A stretch of 64,000 nucleotides of DNA from Inia geoffrensis (GCA_036417435.1 CM070901.1:162274044-162338043); one strand, 5' to 3'. Counted from the first letter of the stretch, positions 21,776 through 32,554 are shown. Numbers and translations are program-made. The notes: generated by a model from the letters alone, not told the origin.

Positions 21776-22019
21776 GGGACAGGAGTGACTTAATTCAACT
21801 TTGGGAGAGTGATGAAGGAGATGGGGCCTCTCAGGGTTTCCAGGGGCTTTTCTGGGTTAGGATACCCCAGGGAGGAGGGGGCTCAGTGGCGCAGACCATG
21901 AGAGCTCTGAGGCTCCTGGCCTGGTCAGCAGCAACAAGGCTGCTGCATTCTCCTCTTCTCCCTCCACCTTGATGGCCTCTGGCTGTGGTCTCACCCCTTG
22001 TCTTGCTCTGCCCTTCTGG

Positions 22020-22182
22020 GGAATGGGGCAGATCTTCTTATGAGGGCACTAATCCCATTCAAGAGGGCTCCACTCTCATGACTTAATTACCTCCCAACAG
22101 ACTCATCTCTAAATATCATCACACTGGGGATTAGATTTCAACATACAAATTTTGGGAGGACACAAACATTCAGTCCATAGCA
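22020..22182 (-). mobile_element. MaLR/MLT1-type LTR, 5' half
   Basis: Antisense LTR start: GCACTAATCCCATTCAAGAG, ATGACTTAATTACCTCCCAA, TTTTGGGAGGACACAAACAT, ending at CAGTCCATAGCA, which is the complement of a TG-starting LTR. MIR sequence follows directly, so the LTR probably inserted in a MIR. Confidence 0.85.
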
Positions 22183-22184
22183 AT

Positions 22185-22275
22185 GACCATCTTCATTGCA
22201 CAGATGAGAAGCTCAGAGAGGTGCAGGTACTTACCCTCTGTCTCTGGAGAGGCAAAGCTCCTGTTTGCGAGTATG
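22185..22275 (-). mobile_element. MIR fragment
   Basis: TTGCACAGATGAGAAGCTCA and GAGAGGTGCAGGTACTTACC are an antisense MIR core abutting the LTR. Confidence 0.65.
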
Positions 22276-22744
22276 AGATGCCTGCCATTTCCCAGGATTA
22301 TTTATTGGTTGAGATGTTCTTGAGCCCCCTCATTTAGTGTAACATATTTGATTTGAAGCTTGGAAGGACACCATGTAGGGCCTGGAGTTGGGCTGCCTTG
22401 AAAGGAAGCTTCTCTGCTTTCTCCTGTGACATCCTTGTCTCAGAACCCCCAGACATTCCCTTCTTCTTCTCATCCATAATCATTCACTGAGCCCCTGCTG
22501 TAGACACTGGGCTGGGGCAGCTGGCGTCAGGCAGTGGAGGAGCCATCTGTGGCTAGGGACACTGGTGATCCATCATGGCTCCTCAAGGCCTGGCTTAGAG
22601 GGCGTGGGCTGCAGTGAAGAAGGAGGAGGGGACAAAAGAGGCCTCCAGAAGTGGAGGTGGCAATGGAATCCATCACAGACACTCCCACTGGGATGCCTAT
22701 GATGTGGGATCACAGCCAAGCTCATCTCCTCATCCATCCCCAGT
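22276..22744. other. Mostly unique DNA with an antisense L2 scrap
   Basis: 22475-22555 (ATCATTCACTGAGCCCCTGC ... GACACTGGGCTGGGGCAGCT) is an antisense L2 end. Nothing else is recognised. Confidence 0.45.
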
Positions 22745-22885
22745 GATCAGCTCCGTAATACTTACCTCGAACATTCACTGGAGAGTGGGTGTGGGTTCTA
22801 GACCCTCTGACCTGCAGTGTGACTCTAGGCAAATTCTGGCCCTTGCGGGGGTGTCTTGATTTCTCCATCTTGACAGTGAGGGAGT
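22745..22885 (+). mobile_element. MIR fragment, weak
   Basis: GTGTGACTCTAGGCAAATTC and TTGATTTCTCCATCTTGACA resemble a decayed MIR. Confidence 0.5.
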
Positions 22886-22895
22886 TGGGGCAGCT

Positions 22896-23010
22896 CAGGG
22901 GTTCTTAACCTTGGTTGTGCATTAGAATGTCCCGGTGTGGTATGGAGCTTTAAAAAATACAGATACCTGGACCTCTTGCCCAGAGACTCAGACTCTCTCA
23001 GCCTGAGGCT
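22896..23010 (+). mobile_element. MER5-type DNA transposon fragment (hAT-Charlie)
   Basis: It starts at the terminal CAGGGGTTCTTAACCTTGGT and continues TTGTGCATTAGAATGTCCC, GAGCTTTAAAAAATACAGAT and CCAGAGACTCAGACT. The 3' end is missing. Confidence 0.85.
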
Positions 23011-23014
23011 ATGT

Positions 23015-23154
23015 GATAGCCTGGCTATAAGCCAAGTCTATGGAGTCAGACAGTACTGGACTTGAATCTTAAGCCTGCCTCTCACTTGCTGTGTGACTGT
23101 GGGCAAGTATCTGCACCTCTCTGAGCTTCTCATCTGTACAATGAGGATGGTCAT
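23015..23154 (+). mobile_element. MIR SINE, left part, split by an LTR
   Basis: GCTGTGTGACTGTGGGCAAG and CATCTGTACAATGAGGATGG are a MIR core. It resumes at 23519-23605 (GGGACCTGGTGCACAGG ... GAGCTGGGCATACAGAGGAT) beyond the LTR. Confidence 0.85.
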
Positions 23155-23513
23155 CATTATGGACTGAATGATTATGTATTTCCAAAATTTATATGTTGAA
23201 ATCTAATCTCCAATGTGATGATATTTGGAGGTGGGGTCATTGGGAAGTAATTAGGTCATGAGGGTGGAGCCCTCATGAATGGGAATAGTGCCCTCATAAG
23301 AAGACCAGAGAGCTAGCTCACTCTCTCTTCTCTATGTGAGAATACAATAGGAGGCTGTCTGCAACCCAGAAGAGGGCTCTCACCAGAACATGACCATGCT
23401 GGCACTCTGATCTTGGACTTGCAGCCTCCAGAACTGTGAGAAATAGATGTCTGTTGTTTGTAAGCCACCCAGTCTATCGTACTTTGTTATAGCAGCCTGA
23501 ACGGACTAAGAGA
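23155..23513 (+). mobile_element. Solo MaLR LTR (MST/MLT1-like)
   Basis: A complete LTR of about 359 bases: TTATATGTTGAAATCTAATC, AGGTCATGAGGGTGGAGCCC, CAGCCTCCAGAACTGTGAGA, TGTTATAGCAGCCTGAACGG. It is flanked by a perfect 5-base duplication GTCAT at 23150-23154 and 23514-23518. The terminal TG and CA have mutated. No internal region lies next to it, so it is a solo LTR left by recombination between two LTRs. Confidence 0.92.
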
Positions 23514-23610
23514 GTCATGGGACCTGGTGCACAGGTTGTGTGAGGAGGTACTGGGATAGTGAGTCCAAAATGCTCACCCAGAGCTGGGCATACAGAGGAT
23601 CTCTGGTCAC

Positions 23611-24378
23611 GTGACTCAGCTGAGCCTCAAGTCCCATCTCCCTGCCCGACCCTCCCACTCGCTGTTCCTGCAATGTCTCCTGCCCTGGGGCCTGCAGTGG
23701 CTCTGCCTGTTCTTCCCTCTTGATCAATCACCCCTTTTTCTTCTCCCACGTAACAAACAGCTTCACTTAGAAAGCCATCTGGGAGTATGGATGACACAAG
23801 GCACATTTTGCAGAATAAGTTTTCAGAGAGAAGAGCTGAGAAAATAAAGGCACAGCACACACACATTTCCAATCTTATTGGGCCCCATGCTCTGACCTCT
23901 GGAGTAAAATTGGATTTCTGTGTTGTGCACCCCCTGCTCTGCATCCCCTCCACCCCTGCAACCACGTGGCCTTCCCAACATTCTGGGCTCCATCTTCATT
24001 TGTCTTTGAGAGGTCCTGTTCCCAATGTCTCCTACTGATTCCCTCCCTCAGGAAAAATTCCCTTCTCTTTCATGGAGGTGGGGGAGGGGCTACAGCTGGG
24101 GCTTCCCTAACCCAAGACTCCCGCTCCTGTGTGAGCACTGACCCACCTCGGGTAACTGCTCTCTCTCCCTACAAGAGTCCCAGGTGAAGGCTGTCTTCTT
24201 CTGTGGCATCTCCCAGTACAGATTTAAGACCAAACAGTGTGTGCTCTGTGAAGGAGAGACGTGTCCACAGTTGGGAATGATGGGTGGACCTGGGGAGGGG
24301 CAATGAGCTCCCTGTCACTGGAGGTGTACACAGAGGATGGGTGAGCACTTAGCAGAAAAGCCTCACAGGAGGCAAACT
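23611..24378. other. Unique DNA, nothing recognised
   Basis: No gene or repeat supported. Confidence 0.35.
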
Positions 24379-24379
24379 A

Positions 24380-24610
24380 ACATAGAGGCTGGGGCATGGG
24401 CTTTAGAAGCCAAGAGATCTGGGCTGAGTCCTGGTCACGTTGACTGCAAGGTGTCTGACCTTCAGCAATGACTTATACTCACCAAGCCTGGGTTTCTTCA
24501 TCTGGAAAATCAGGCAAAACAAGTTTCCACTTCCCAGGGTTGTTATGGAGACAAAGGTACATAATGTGTGTAAAGAACTGAACATGGATTGTGGATTATC
24601 ATTACCAGGA
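24380..24610 (+). mobile_element. MIR SINE relic
   Basis: AGCCTGGGTTTCTTCATCTG, GAAAATCAGGCAAAACAAGT, GGGTTGTTATGGAGACAAAG and GTGTAAAGAACTGAACA follow MIR order. Confidence 0.8.
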
Positions 24611-25149
24611 GGGGGAACTGGCCAGGAGTTTGACACTCAAGCAACTTATGATTCAAAATTTCTGTGATTTAGAAAACCTAAATCTCTGAGATTCCATGAT
24701 TCAGCTGCCCTAAGAGGATAAGACTTCATAAGATCCTAAGGCTTCAAGACAGTGTGGTGGTGTTACTCGTCCCATCTAATGCTCGTAGGAACCTGAGGCT
24801 TTGTGATTCCAGATTCACTCTCCATTCCCCAGCACTGGAGCCTGTCTCAGCCCCTGCAGGTGGTCTGAGGTCTGAGACATCTCCTTGGCCCTCTTCTCTC
24901 CCTCCCTCTTCCCTCTTCCAGTCTTGCATCTTGATTCCCACCAGCCCTACTACTTCTCTTCCGTCCCCTTTGCCCAAATCCAGCACCTTTACCCCAGATT
25001 CACCAGGTCCCTCTGCTCCAGTCCCATGTTCTGTGTTTCCCACCTCCACACCTGTTCCACCCTCACCGCCCCATCTCCCCATCCCCACCCTACCTTCCAG
25101 GCCAAGTTTGAAAGTTGAACTTGGTGAGGCTCCCTCAACTCCCAGTGGA
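24611..25149. other. Pyrimidine-rich unique DNA
   Basis: 24880-25100 is strongly pyrimidine-rich and gives long but featureless Pro/Ser-rich frames. No gene supported. Part may be decayed L2. Confidence 0.35.
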
Positions 25150-25370
25150 AATCTATGTTCTACTTCTCAGTGTTTCCAGAGCAGTTGGTCTAAACCACGA
25201 TCACCGCAGTTATCTGTCTGACCTCTTACTACTGTGGGGAGGAGACTTCTTCCCCCACTCTATGCTAGACTCACCTCTGAGGCCCCTCCGAGAGCTCTCC
25301 ACAATCTCCCAGAGCTCCTTTTACCTCTCTGACCCTCCTCTGTCTCTCCTCGTTCTTACACACTGGTACC
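25150..25370 (+). mobile_element. L2 LINE internal fragment, left of the MaLR
   Basis: CTGTCTGACCTCTTACTACT ... TTACCTCTCTGACCCTCCTC weakly matches the upstream L2 coding region. It appears to continue at 27393 on the other side of the MaLR. Confidence 0.5.
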
Positions 25371-25744
25371 TGCTCTGGAATGAACTGTGCCCTCCACCCA
25401 ATTCATATGTCGAAGCCCTCACCCCCAATGGGGTGGTATTAGGAGTTGTGCCCTTTGGAAAGTGATTAGGTTTTGATGAGGTCATGAGGTGGAGCCCCCA
25501 TGATGGGATTGATGTCTTTATAAGAAGACACCAGAGAGCTAGCTTGCTTTCTCTCCTCCAAGTGAGGACACAGTGAGAAGTCACTGTCTGCAGCCAAGAA
25601 GAGGGCTGTCACCAGAACCCTGCCATGCTGGCACCCAGATGTCAGACTTCCAGCCTCCAGAACTGTGAGGAAATTCACTTCTGTTGTTTAAGCCCATCCG
25701 CAGTCTGTGGCATTTTGTTCTGGCAGCCTGAGCTGAGGAAGACA
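25371..25744 (+). mobile_element. MaLR 5' LTR
   Basis: A 374-base LTR starting TGCTCTGGAATGAACTGTGC and ending GAGGAAGACA (TG...CA). Internal matches include CCCAATTCATATGTCGAAGC, TTATAAGAAGACACCAGAGA and TCCAGCCTCCAGAACTGTGA. It is preceded by GTACC at 25366-25370, which pairs with GTGCC after the 3' LTR. Confidence 0.93.
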
Positions 25745-26170
25745 GGTTTTAGTACTGAGAAGAGGTACTGCTGTAACAAATACCTAAAATTGTGGCAGCA
25801 GGTTTGGAACTGGGTAGTGGGGAGAGGTTAGAAGAGGGTTGAGGTGTGTGCTAGAAATATGGATGTTAAGGGAGATTCTGGTGAGGTCTCAGGAGGAAAG
25901 AGGAACATGTTATTGGAAACTGGAGCGAAGGCAAAATGGCAAAGAACTTGGCTGAACTGTTGTTCTGGTGTTTTGTGGAAGACAGAAGTTGCAAGTGATG
26001 AAATCATGCATTCAGCTGAGGGGATTTCTAAGCAAAGTGTTGAAGGAGCAGGTTGGTTTCTCCTGATTGCTTCGAGTGAAATGAGAAAGGAAAGAGATGA
26101 AGAGGGAATTGTTCAGCCAAAAGGAGCCAGAACTTGAAGATTTGGAGAATTCTCAGCCTCTTCATATTGC

Positions 26171-26201
<31 letters not shown>

Positions 26202-27018
26202 AAGAAACGTATTCTGCAGAGAACTCGTGGACTTGATCAGCCTTCTCTGCAGAAGCCTGGCATGGAGATGGGACCGCACTAGTGGAGACACTGCCAGCTG
26301 CAATAAAGGGGACAGAGAAGGTGAGAAGAGATGAAGAAAGGCTGTCAGATCTCTTCAGTTCTATGGGACTGGCCATAGATAGTGCAGCTGTGAACATGCA
26401 CTATCTTTCAAGGACCCCAAAGGCAGTTCAGGGATCATCAGGGCTGCCACTCTTAGTACAGCCAGAGTGCACAGGCTCAGGAGGCAAGGTTGCTTCCACC
26501 TGGGCTTGAAAGGGTGGGATGGGGCCCTCACAGAGAGCTTACTGCCTGGTGCCCTGTCCAACAAAGGGATTGGGCTGCCCTGCTGAGCCGTGGGGGTGAT
26601 GCTGCCACCCCAATGGACCTGGAGGGCAGAGCGCTGAACCAGAGAGGATTCTTCTAGAGCCTTAAGAGCTCATGAAATCTGCCTTGCTAGGTTTTGGACT
26701 CCTTGGGACCTGCCTCCCTTTCCTTCTTTCCCATTTCTGCCCAGTGGAATGGGAATGTCTAGCCTGTTCCTGTCTCATCACTGTATTTCAGATGCACTTA
26801 TCTCTTCTCACAGGTTCACAGCTGGAGAGGAATGTTGCCTCAAGATGAATCATACCTCGAGTCTCATCCATATGTGATTTAGATGATATTTAGAGAAGAC
26901 TTTGGACTTCAGACTTTAGAGTTGATGCTGGCAGGAGTTAAGAGTTTGGAGGCTGTTGGGATGGAATGAATGTAGTTTACATTCAAGAAGGACATGAATT
27001 TGGGGGCCAGCGGTGGAA
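25745..27018 (+). mobile_element. MaLR internal region (noncoding)
   Basis: The 1.27 kb between the two LTRs begins TTTTAGTACTGAGAAGAGGT and ends in the purine-rich tract GGGGGCCAGCGGTGGAA just before the 3' LTR. The order of phrases (GGTTTGGAACTGGGTAGTGG, GGACTTCAGACTTTAGAGTT, AAGGACATGAATTTGGGGGC) matches internal sequence of THE1/MST/MLT1 elements. MaLRs descend from ERVL-type retroviruses but lost gag/pol. No viral protein is encoded here, and the short frames are chance. Confidence 0.88.
26167..26206. repeat. (GA)n microsatellite
   Basis: A near-pure GA run of roughly 30 bases with A-rich edges, inside the MaLR internal region. Confidence 0.95.
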
Positions 27019-27392
27019 TGCTTTGGACTGAATTGTGCCCCCCCCCCCCAGTTTATATGCTGAATCCCTAACCTCCAATGTGATGGTATTTGGAGATGGG
27101 GCCTTTGGGAGGTAATTAGGGTTAGATGAGATCATGAGGGTGGGGCCTTTACGATGGGATCAGTGCCCTTTTAAGGGACACCAGAGAGCTCTCTCTCTCT
27201 CTCTTTCTCTGCATTATGACACAGCAAGTAGGCAGAGATCTGCAAGCCAGGAAGAGAGCTCTCAACAGAACCCCACCATGCTGGCATCCCAATCTCAGAC
27301 TTCCCAGCCTCCAGAACTGAGAGCAAATTGATTACTGCTGTTTAACATCCCCCAGCTGGTGGCATTTTGCTGTGGCAGCCTGAGCTAAGACA
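27019..27392 (+). mobile_element. MaLR 3' LTR
   Basis: A 374-base LTR starting TGCTTTGGACTGAATTGTGC and ending TGAGCTAAGACA. It has a C10-12 run near 27039 and a CT-rich run near 27190. It has clearly diverged from the 5' LTR, which fits great age. GTGCC follows at 27393-27397. Confidence 0.93.
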
Positions 27393-27850
27393 GTGCCTGG
27401 CTCCCCTCATGGCCCTCCTCTCTTCTCCCGCTCCCTAAGTGAGCTCAGCCACGCCTGTGGGCCCATTCCCTGTGTTTGGACTAACAGCCCCTGATCTCTA
27501 TCTGCTGCCACCACCCCCGCAACTATAATTCGTATTAAGAGTCCCTGATGTACCACATGGCCTTGTGCTGGACACACGGTATTGAGCTGGACAGGCTGTC
27601 CCACCTCCAGGACCTTCCTGTATGGGGTCTCCTGTGGCCTCTGCCCCCTGCGTGGCCCACAGCCTCCTGCCCCTTGACATGTTCAAAGTCTCATCCTTCC
27701 CCTTCCCCTCAAACCTGGTCCTCCCCACAGTTCCCATCTTGGTGCTGCCCCCGCAGCTCCCACTCACCCAAATCAGAAACAAAGGGGCATCCCTGACTCT
27801 CCTGACACCTCAGGGACCATCAGGTCCTGCCAAGTTGAACTCCTTTAACT
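27393..27850 (+). mobile_element. L2 LINE internal fragment, right of the MaLR
   Basis: CCCTTGACATGTTCAAAGTC, CCTCAAACCTGGTCCTCCCC, CAGTTCCCATCTTGGTGCTG and AAAGGGGCATCCCTGACTCT follow the order of an L2 ORF2 region. Decayed; not coding. Confidence 0.6.
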
Positions 27851-28345
27851 TCTGGAGTCCCCTCCCCACATCCACCATCCCTGCCCCATCTCAGGCCCTG
27901 AGCATCTCCATCTGGCCAGACATCGCTCCCCACCAGCCCCGCCTGGTCCCTCAGCCCCACCATGGCCCCTGCATTCCATCCCGTGATGCCGAGATGTGCA
28001 CAGGGGCGTCCTTCCCCGGGGCCCCATGCTTTAGCGGCCCTGTTCCCGTCTCTTCCAACTGTGCCTCTCCCCTCAGGGACTAGGGGGACAAGGGACAAGC
28101 TCCAGTCCCCCAACCCCAGAACTCCCTTCCTGATTGACCCAAACCTGTTTCCAGGGCTCGTGTGGCCTCCTCCGGGGTCTGCGCCCCCCAGAGGGTGGCC
28201 CACACAGCCAGCACGCGCCCCCTAAACCCCGAAGTGCATCTGTGGGTGGGGAGGTGCGGACAGAGCCTGCGGGCTGGGGTGTTGCACGCTGTGCGTGAGA
28301 CCGGGGAGCGGCCGAGCTGAGGGAGGGAAGGGAAGGTGCTGGTCC
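27851..28345. other. GC-rich unique DNA
   Basis: No supported gene. Open frames on both strands (127 and 87 codons) have no recognisable domain. Confidence 0.35.
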
Positions 28346-28350
28346 AGGCC

Positions 28351-28378
28351 GGGTCAGGGGTCAGGGGTCAGGGGTCAG
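28351..28378 (+). repeat. GGGGTCA heptamer tandem array
   Basis: Four GGGTCA half-sites at 28351-28356, 28358-28363, 28365-28370 and 28372-28377, each separated by one G. This gives overlapping DR1-type nuclear-receptor half-site pairs. Confidence 0.95.
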
Positions 28379-28383
28379 GGGCC

Positions 28384-29530
28384 AGCTGTCTCTGCTCCCT
28401 ACATTCCTGGGCTCAGGAATTTGAGGAGGTAGGAGGAAAAACTTATTTGATTTGACAGTTCGTTAGTTGCTTTATAACTCTTAGATATTTAGCCCACTGG
28501 TCTGGGGGCCTCACTGGTTCTTGTGCCCCGGGCTGCACATGTTGGGGGCGACCTGCACCCACACCCCGGCCACCAGACAGTGATCGTCCCAAACCCAGGA
28601 CAGTCACGTTGATCCCCTGCCCAGTGCTCTTTTAGCCCCCACAGGCCTAGAGAACGGCGTCTTCCTCCAATGGCAGGCCCAGCCACTCGTGAAGAGGTTC
28701 CGTGGGACTGAGCCTTGTTGTGCCATGAAGACAAACACGGCAGGTGCTCAGTGTCTACAGGGACATGTCCAGCCTGGAGCCCACCTGCTGGGGGGGAGGC
28801 AGGGTATTGCTGAGGCGCCAGAGGCTTGGCTAGGCTCAGGGACTGTGCCCGTCGGGAAGAAGGATCCTCAGGAGGTCGGTGCTGATGCCGGGGGACTGTG
28901 AGCCCTCTGCACCCTCAGGGCCTCAGCTCTCCTGTCCAGAAAAGGAGCAGGTTGAGCCCAAGGCCTCCGGCGACCTTTACAAGCCCAAAGTCTGGGTGTC
29001 CGCCCCCCGCCTCCCAGCCCCAGCAGCCTCAGTTTACAGCCTCAGCAGCTGCGGTCTCTGACCCCAAAGGCTCAGGCTCACCCTTTGCTCTTCTCACCTC
29101 TGCTGGCAGGATCTGGAGGCAGATGAAGCTGTCCCAGGAGCCTGGGTTACTTGCCCCGGGGTTCTGAGGTGGGGAGGGGTCCCTTCTACCTGCACAGTGA
29201 GAATGGTGATGGAACCGAGGATTGAGACCCAGCCTGGGCTCAGGGGACCCAGCTTTGCAGGCTGGAGCCTGGCTGAGAGCCTTTGCCTCAGGGCCTGCCT
29301 TCCCCAGCTACCTGTTTCCATGGTGACCAGAGCCCTTCAGCTGGACCTGGGCCCCACCCCCATCCCTCCCCAGCCCACCCCACCCCTGCCCCTAGGGAGG
29401 GAATGTGCCTTTATCCTAGGTGAGCAGGTGGGAGGACATCACAGCTGGGCCTGCGTGGGTGTCACAGTCTGCGACATCCATGACCAGGTGATGAGGTGAC
29501 TGGAATCCAGGCATCCTCCACCCCCACTTG
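28384..29530. other. Unique GC-rich DNA
   Basis: No exon supported. An X-box-like GTTTCCATGGTGAC lies near 29315. Splice-like signals exist but no frame has recognisable protein content. Confidence 0.35.
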
Positions 29531-29753
29531 GGTTTTTTTTGTTTGTTTCGTTTTGTTTATTTGCGGTGCGCGGGCCTCTCACCGCCGCGGCCTCCCCTGT
29601 CGCGGAGCACAGGCTCCGGACGCCCAGGCTCAGCGGCCACGGCCCACGGCCCCAGCCGCTCCGCGGCATGTGGGAACCTCCCGGACGGGGGCACGAACCC
29701 GCGTCCCCTGCATCGGCAGGCGGACTCCCAACCACTGCGCCGCCAGGGAAGCC
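29531..29753 (-). mobile_element. CHR-type SINE, young-looking and CpG-dense
   Basis: Reverse-complement SINE with tail TTTTTTTTGTTTGTTTCGTT, CGGAGCACAGGCTCCGGACG, CCGCGGCATGTGGGAACCTC and head CTGCGCCGCCAGGGAAGC. The duplication CCCCCACTTG lies at 29521-29530 and 29754-29763. About 25 CpGs remain in roughly 185 bases. This suggests recent insertion or protection from CpG decay. Confidence 0.96.
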
Positions 29754-29763
29754 CCCCCACTTG

Positions 29764-30105
29764 TTTTTGATACAAATCAGGGAGGCTTTAGGACAGGAAA
29801 TCAGATGCTACTGCTTCTGCTCAGCCTGTGAAGCTGAGTGCACTGTCTTCTTCAGAGATGTCAGAGCAGGGCTCCCGGGCAGGGCCCAGGTTTAAGTCTG
29901 TGCACTGGGGACCCGGAAGCTGGTGAGGTCGATGGGGCCTAGAAGGGAAACTCCCGGTGGGAGTCCTGGCACCTGGGGTGGCAGCTGGCAGAGGCCTGGT
30001 CCTCCTTGTGCTCAGCCCGCTTCCATTCTGAGCTGACCCTGCCCTGGTTGCTGCCCACTGGTTCCTACTGATCTCTCCAAGGGGGCGGTGGGTCCCTGAC
30101 AGGGT
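29764..30105. other. Unique DNA, nothing recognised
   Basis: No gene or repeat supported. Confidence 0.35.
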
Positions 30106-30107
30106 CC

Positions 30108-30290
30108 CAGGTGCGGCTCAGGCTTTGGAGGCAGCAGACATCCAGGTTCCAGCCCCAGCCCTTGTACACGCCTCTTCCCTTCTTTCCAGCCTCAGTTTTC
30201 TCATCTGTAGAGTGCGGATGATGAGGCCAACTTAGCAGGGTGGTCATGAGGCCTCGGTGGGTACAGGATAATGAAGGACACAAGGACAGC
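30108..30290 (+). mobile_element. MIR SINE relic
   Basis: CCTCAGTTTTCTCATCTGTA, GAGTGCGGATGATGAGGCCA and GGGTGGTCATGAGGCCTCGG. Confidence 0.85.
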
Positions 30291-30299
30291 ATCATGAGG

Positions 30300-30545
30300 G
30301 ACAGGATGGTCACAGTCAGGGCACAGGATCTGAGGCCAGACCCTGGGTCCCACCCTATCTCTACCTCTAAGTAGCTGAGGGACCCCTGCCACCTGGTGCT
30401 GTTACTGCCTGCTGTGTGACCTTGGGCAGGTCACTCCCCCTCTCTGTTCCCTTATCTGTGAACAGGATCAGTGGCCTCACCCATGTCCTGGGAGCTTGAA
30501 GACAACAGGCAGGTCGAGTGCTGGGCACTGATGTGACAGTGATGG
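30300..30545 (+). mobile_element. MIR SINE relic
   Basis: GCTGTGTGACCTTGGGCAGG, TCACTCCCCCTCTCTGTTCC and TTATCTGTGAACAGGATCAG form a second MIR in the same orientation. Confidence 0.85.
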
Positions 30546-31619
30546 AACAGGAGGGTGTGGTTTAGGGAGGTCACAGGGTTAAATACACATTATGGAAGCA
30601 TCAGAAAATACCCCAGGGGATGCAGCCTCCCCACCATGCACCCCACCCCCAGTCTGAGAGCCAGGCAGACACGAGGCTCCTGCCCTGGCCCTGAGCTAGG
30701 GATCCTGACCTGCCCTCAGTTCTTTTTCAGAAAGACACTCCGCCCTTGGACACCAAACCTGGGAGGCACGGGGCCTGCAGTGACTAAGGAAGAGAGTCAG
30801 CGCATCTCAGGAACGGCTGCCACTGATGGGGCTTCCGCAATGCACTGCGGCCCGTGCCAAAAGCTGCCCAGCATCACCCTTGGCACCCTCAGCATCCCTG
30901 TGTGCATGTGAGGAGCCAGGGCTCAGAGAGGGCCAGTGCTTCTCTCCAAGATGCATAGGAAGGGCAGAGGCAGGAAGCACGTCACGTCTACCCCAAAGCT
31001 CAGCCCTTGAGGAAGAGCCTGTGTGTGCTGCTCCCATCACCGTCCTGGGCTCAGCCCCATCCTACCCCATGCCCCCTACACTTGCCGATGTTGGCTTGGG
31101 CTCAGGATGTGCCCCCTCCTCTGGACTACTCATCTCCCCGTGTGTTGGTTCCCAGGCCAGCTGTCAGACGAGTGATGGCAGGACATCTATATTAAGGGCT
31201 GTTGACACAGACACCTTTTAGCCTCAGAGAAGAGCTGCTCTGAAAGCTGAGGAAACACTTGATGGAAAATAAAAGAGACTGCAGCTTTGGGACCTGAAAA
31301 GTGCATGGCAAGGGCAGTTGGGGCTTGCACTTGGCAGGAAGATGGGGCACAGTGGGGGGAGGGAGCAGGGCCAGCCTTCCATAGACAGGGAGGGGGCTCT
31401 CCAGGCAGGTGGGATTTGAGAGCTGCCTGGGAGGTCCTTCCTGGCCCCAAATGCCTCAAAGGTGGCAGTGATCGGGCAGGGCCACCAGCGGGCTGTGGGA
31501 TTCATACTCTCAGAGAAGCAGGCATCTCCTGTTCCCACCTTTTACCCACACCCAGGGACACTTCTAATGTCACTATGCCTCTGCAGAGATGTCCACAGCT
31601 CTGCCCTTCATCATGCCCT
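30546..31619. other. Mostly unique DNA with an antisense MIR scrap
   Basis: 30850-30985 (GTGAGGAGCCAGGGCTCAGA) looks like an antisense MIR core. Open frames of 118-152 codons here have no recognisable domain. Confidence 0.4.
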
Positions 31620-32100
31620 CCTCCCCTGCCTCCACTTGCCATCATTCGGTCAATGTCCTGCTCTATCACTAGGACCTGCTGTGTGAGCCTGGATGCCCAG
31701 AGGCCCACCCACCCGCCAGCACAGTCCGTCTCTGAACCCCTCTGACCCCTCCAGCCCACTCTGTTTTCTCAATCAACCCCCAACATCAGCGACTGGGCAT
31801 TGGCCCTTGGCGGCGCCCAGCTCCGCGCTCTCCACAGCTAAGCAGGCACCGAGACCCCCTGGGGTCTCCACGTTCCAGCCCCTCTGCCCCCTCCACTGCT
31901 GCTGCCCTGGTCCAGACCTGTCAACTCACGCTCCAGGGGCAGCACAGCCTCCTCTCTCTTTCTAGCCTCTAGTTTCCTTCAACGTGGACAGAAGATTATC
32001 CTAAATCAGACCTCATCACTTCCCTCCTTCAATGCCTTGGGTGATTCCTCTCTGCTCTGAGGACCATACCAATATTACACCGATAATACCAATGCTTCTT
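31620..32100 (+). mobile_element. L2 LINE fragment
   Basis: Strongest at 31975-32085: GAAGATTATCCTAAATCAGA, CCTCATCACTTCCCTCCTTC, AATGCCTTGGGTGATTCCTC. The 31620-31970 part is weaker. Confidence 0.65.
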
Positions 32101-32104
32101 GGTA

Positions 32105-32545
32105 CGACTTCTAAGCCCATTCAGTCAATCATTTAACAGATACCTATTGAATCACTATTATGGGCTGCATACCTCTGGGGATGCAGCAATGCTAAAATAG
32201 TCACAGATGGCTGCCCTCACGGTGCTCACATTTCTAGTAGACAGAGACAGACAAGAAACGGTTGGGATGTGCACAGTATGTAACAGAGGGATGGGTAGGA
32301 GCTAAGGAGAACAATAAAGTGGGTGGAGGGAGAAGTTATGGGGAAGGGCTCAGAGAGGCAGAGCTGGGCAGGGAGGCCTCAGTGAGAAGGTACGTTTGAA
32401 TAGAAGCCGAAAAGGATATGAAGGAATGAGCCTTGTGGAGATCTGGAGATGAGCATTCAGGAACAACAAGTGCAAAGGCCCTGGGGTAAGAACAAACCTG
32501 GTGTGTTTGAGGACCAGCCAGGAAGCACCTTCCCTTTCAGCCTGG
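32105..32545 (-). mobile_element. L2 LINE 3' fragment
   Basis: Antisense L2: ACAGATACCTATTGAATCAC, TCTGGGGATGCAGCAATGCT, CCTCACGGTGCTCACATTTC, and the far signature CAAGTGCAAAGGCCCTGGGG. It faces the preceding plus-strand L2. Confidence 0.8.
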
Positions 32546-32554
32546 CGGGGCCTC

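Noticed and set aside
25745..27018. Possible retroviral genes between the two LTRs
   Set aside because: The internal region matches noncoding MaLR sequence; no gag- or pol-like frame is present.
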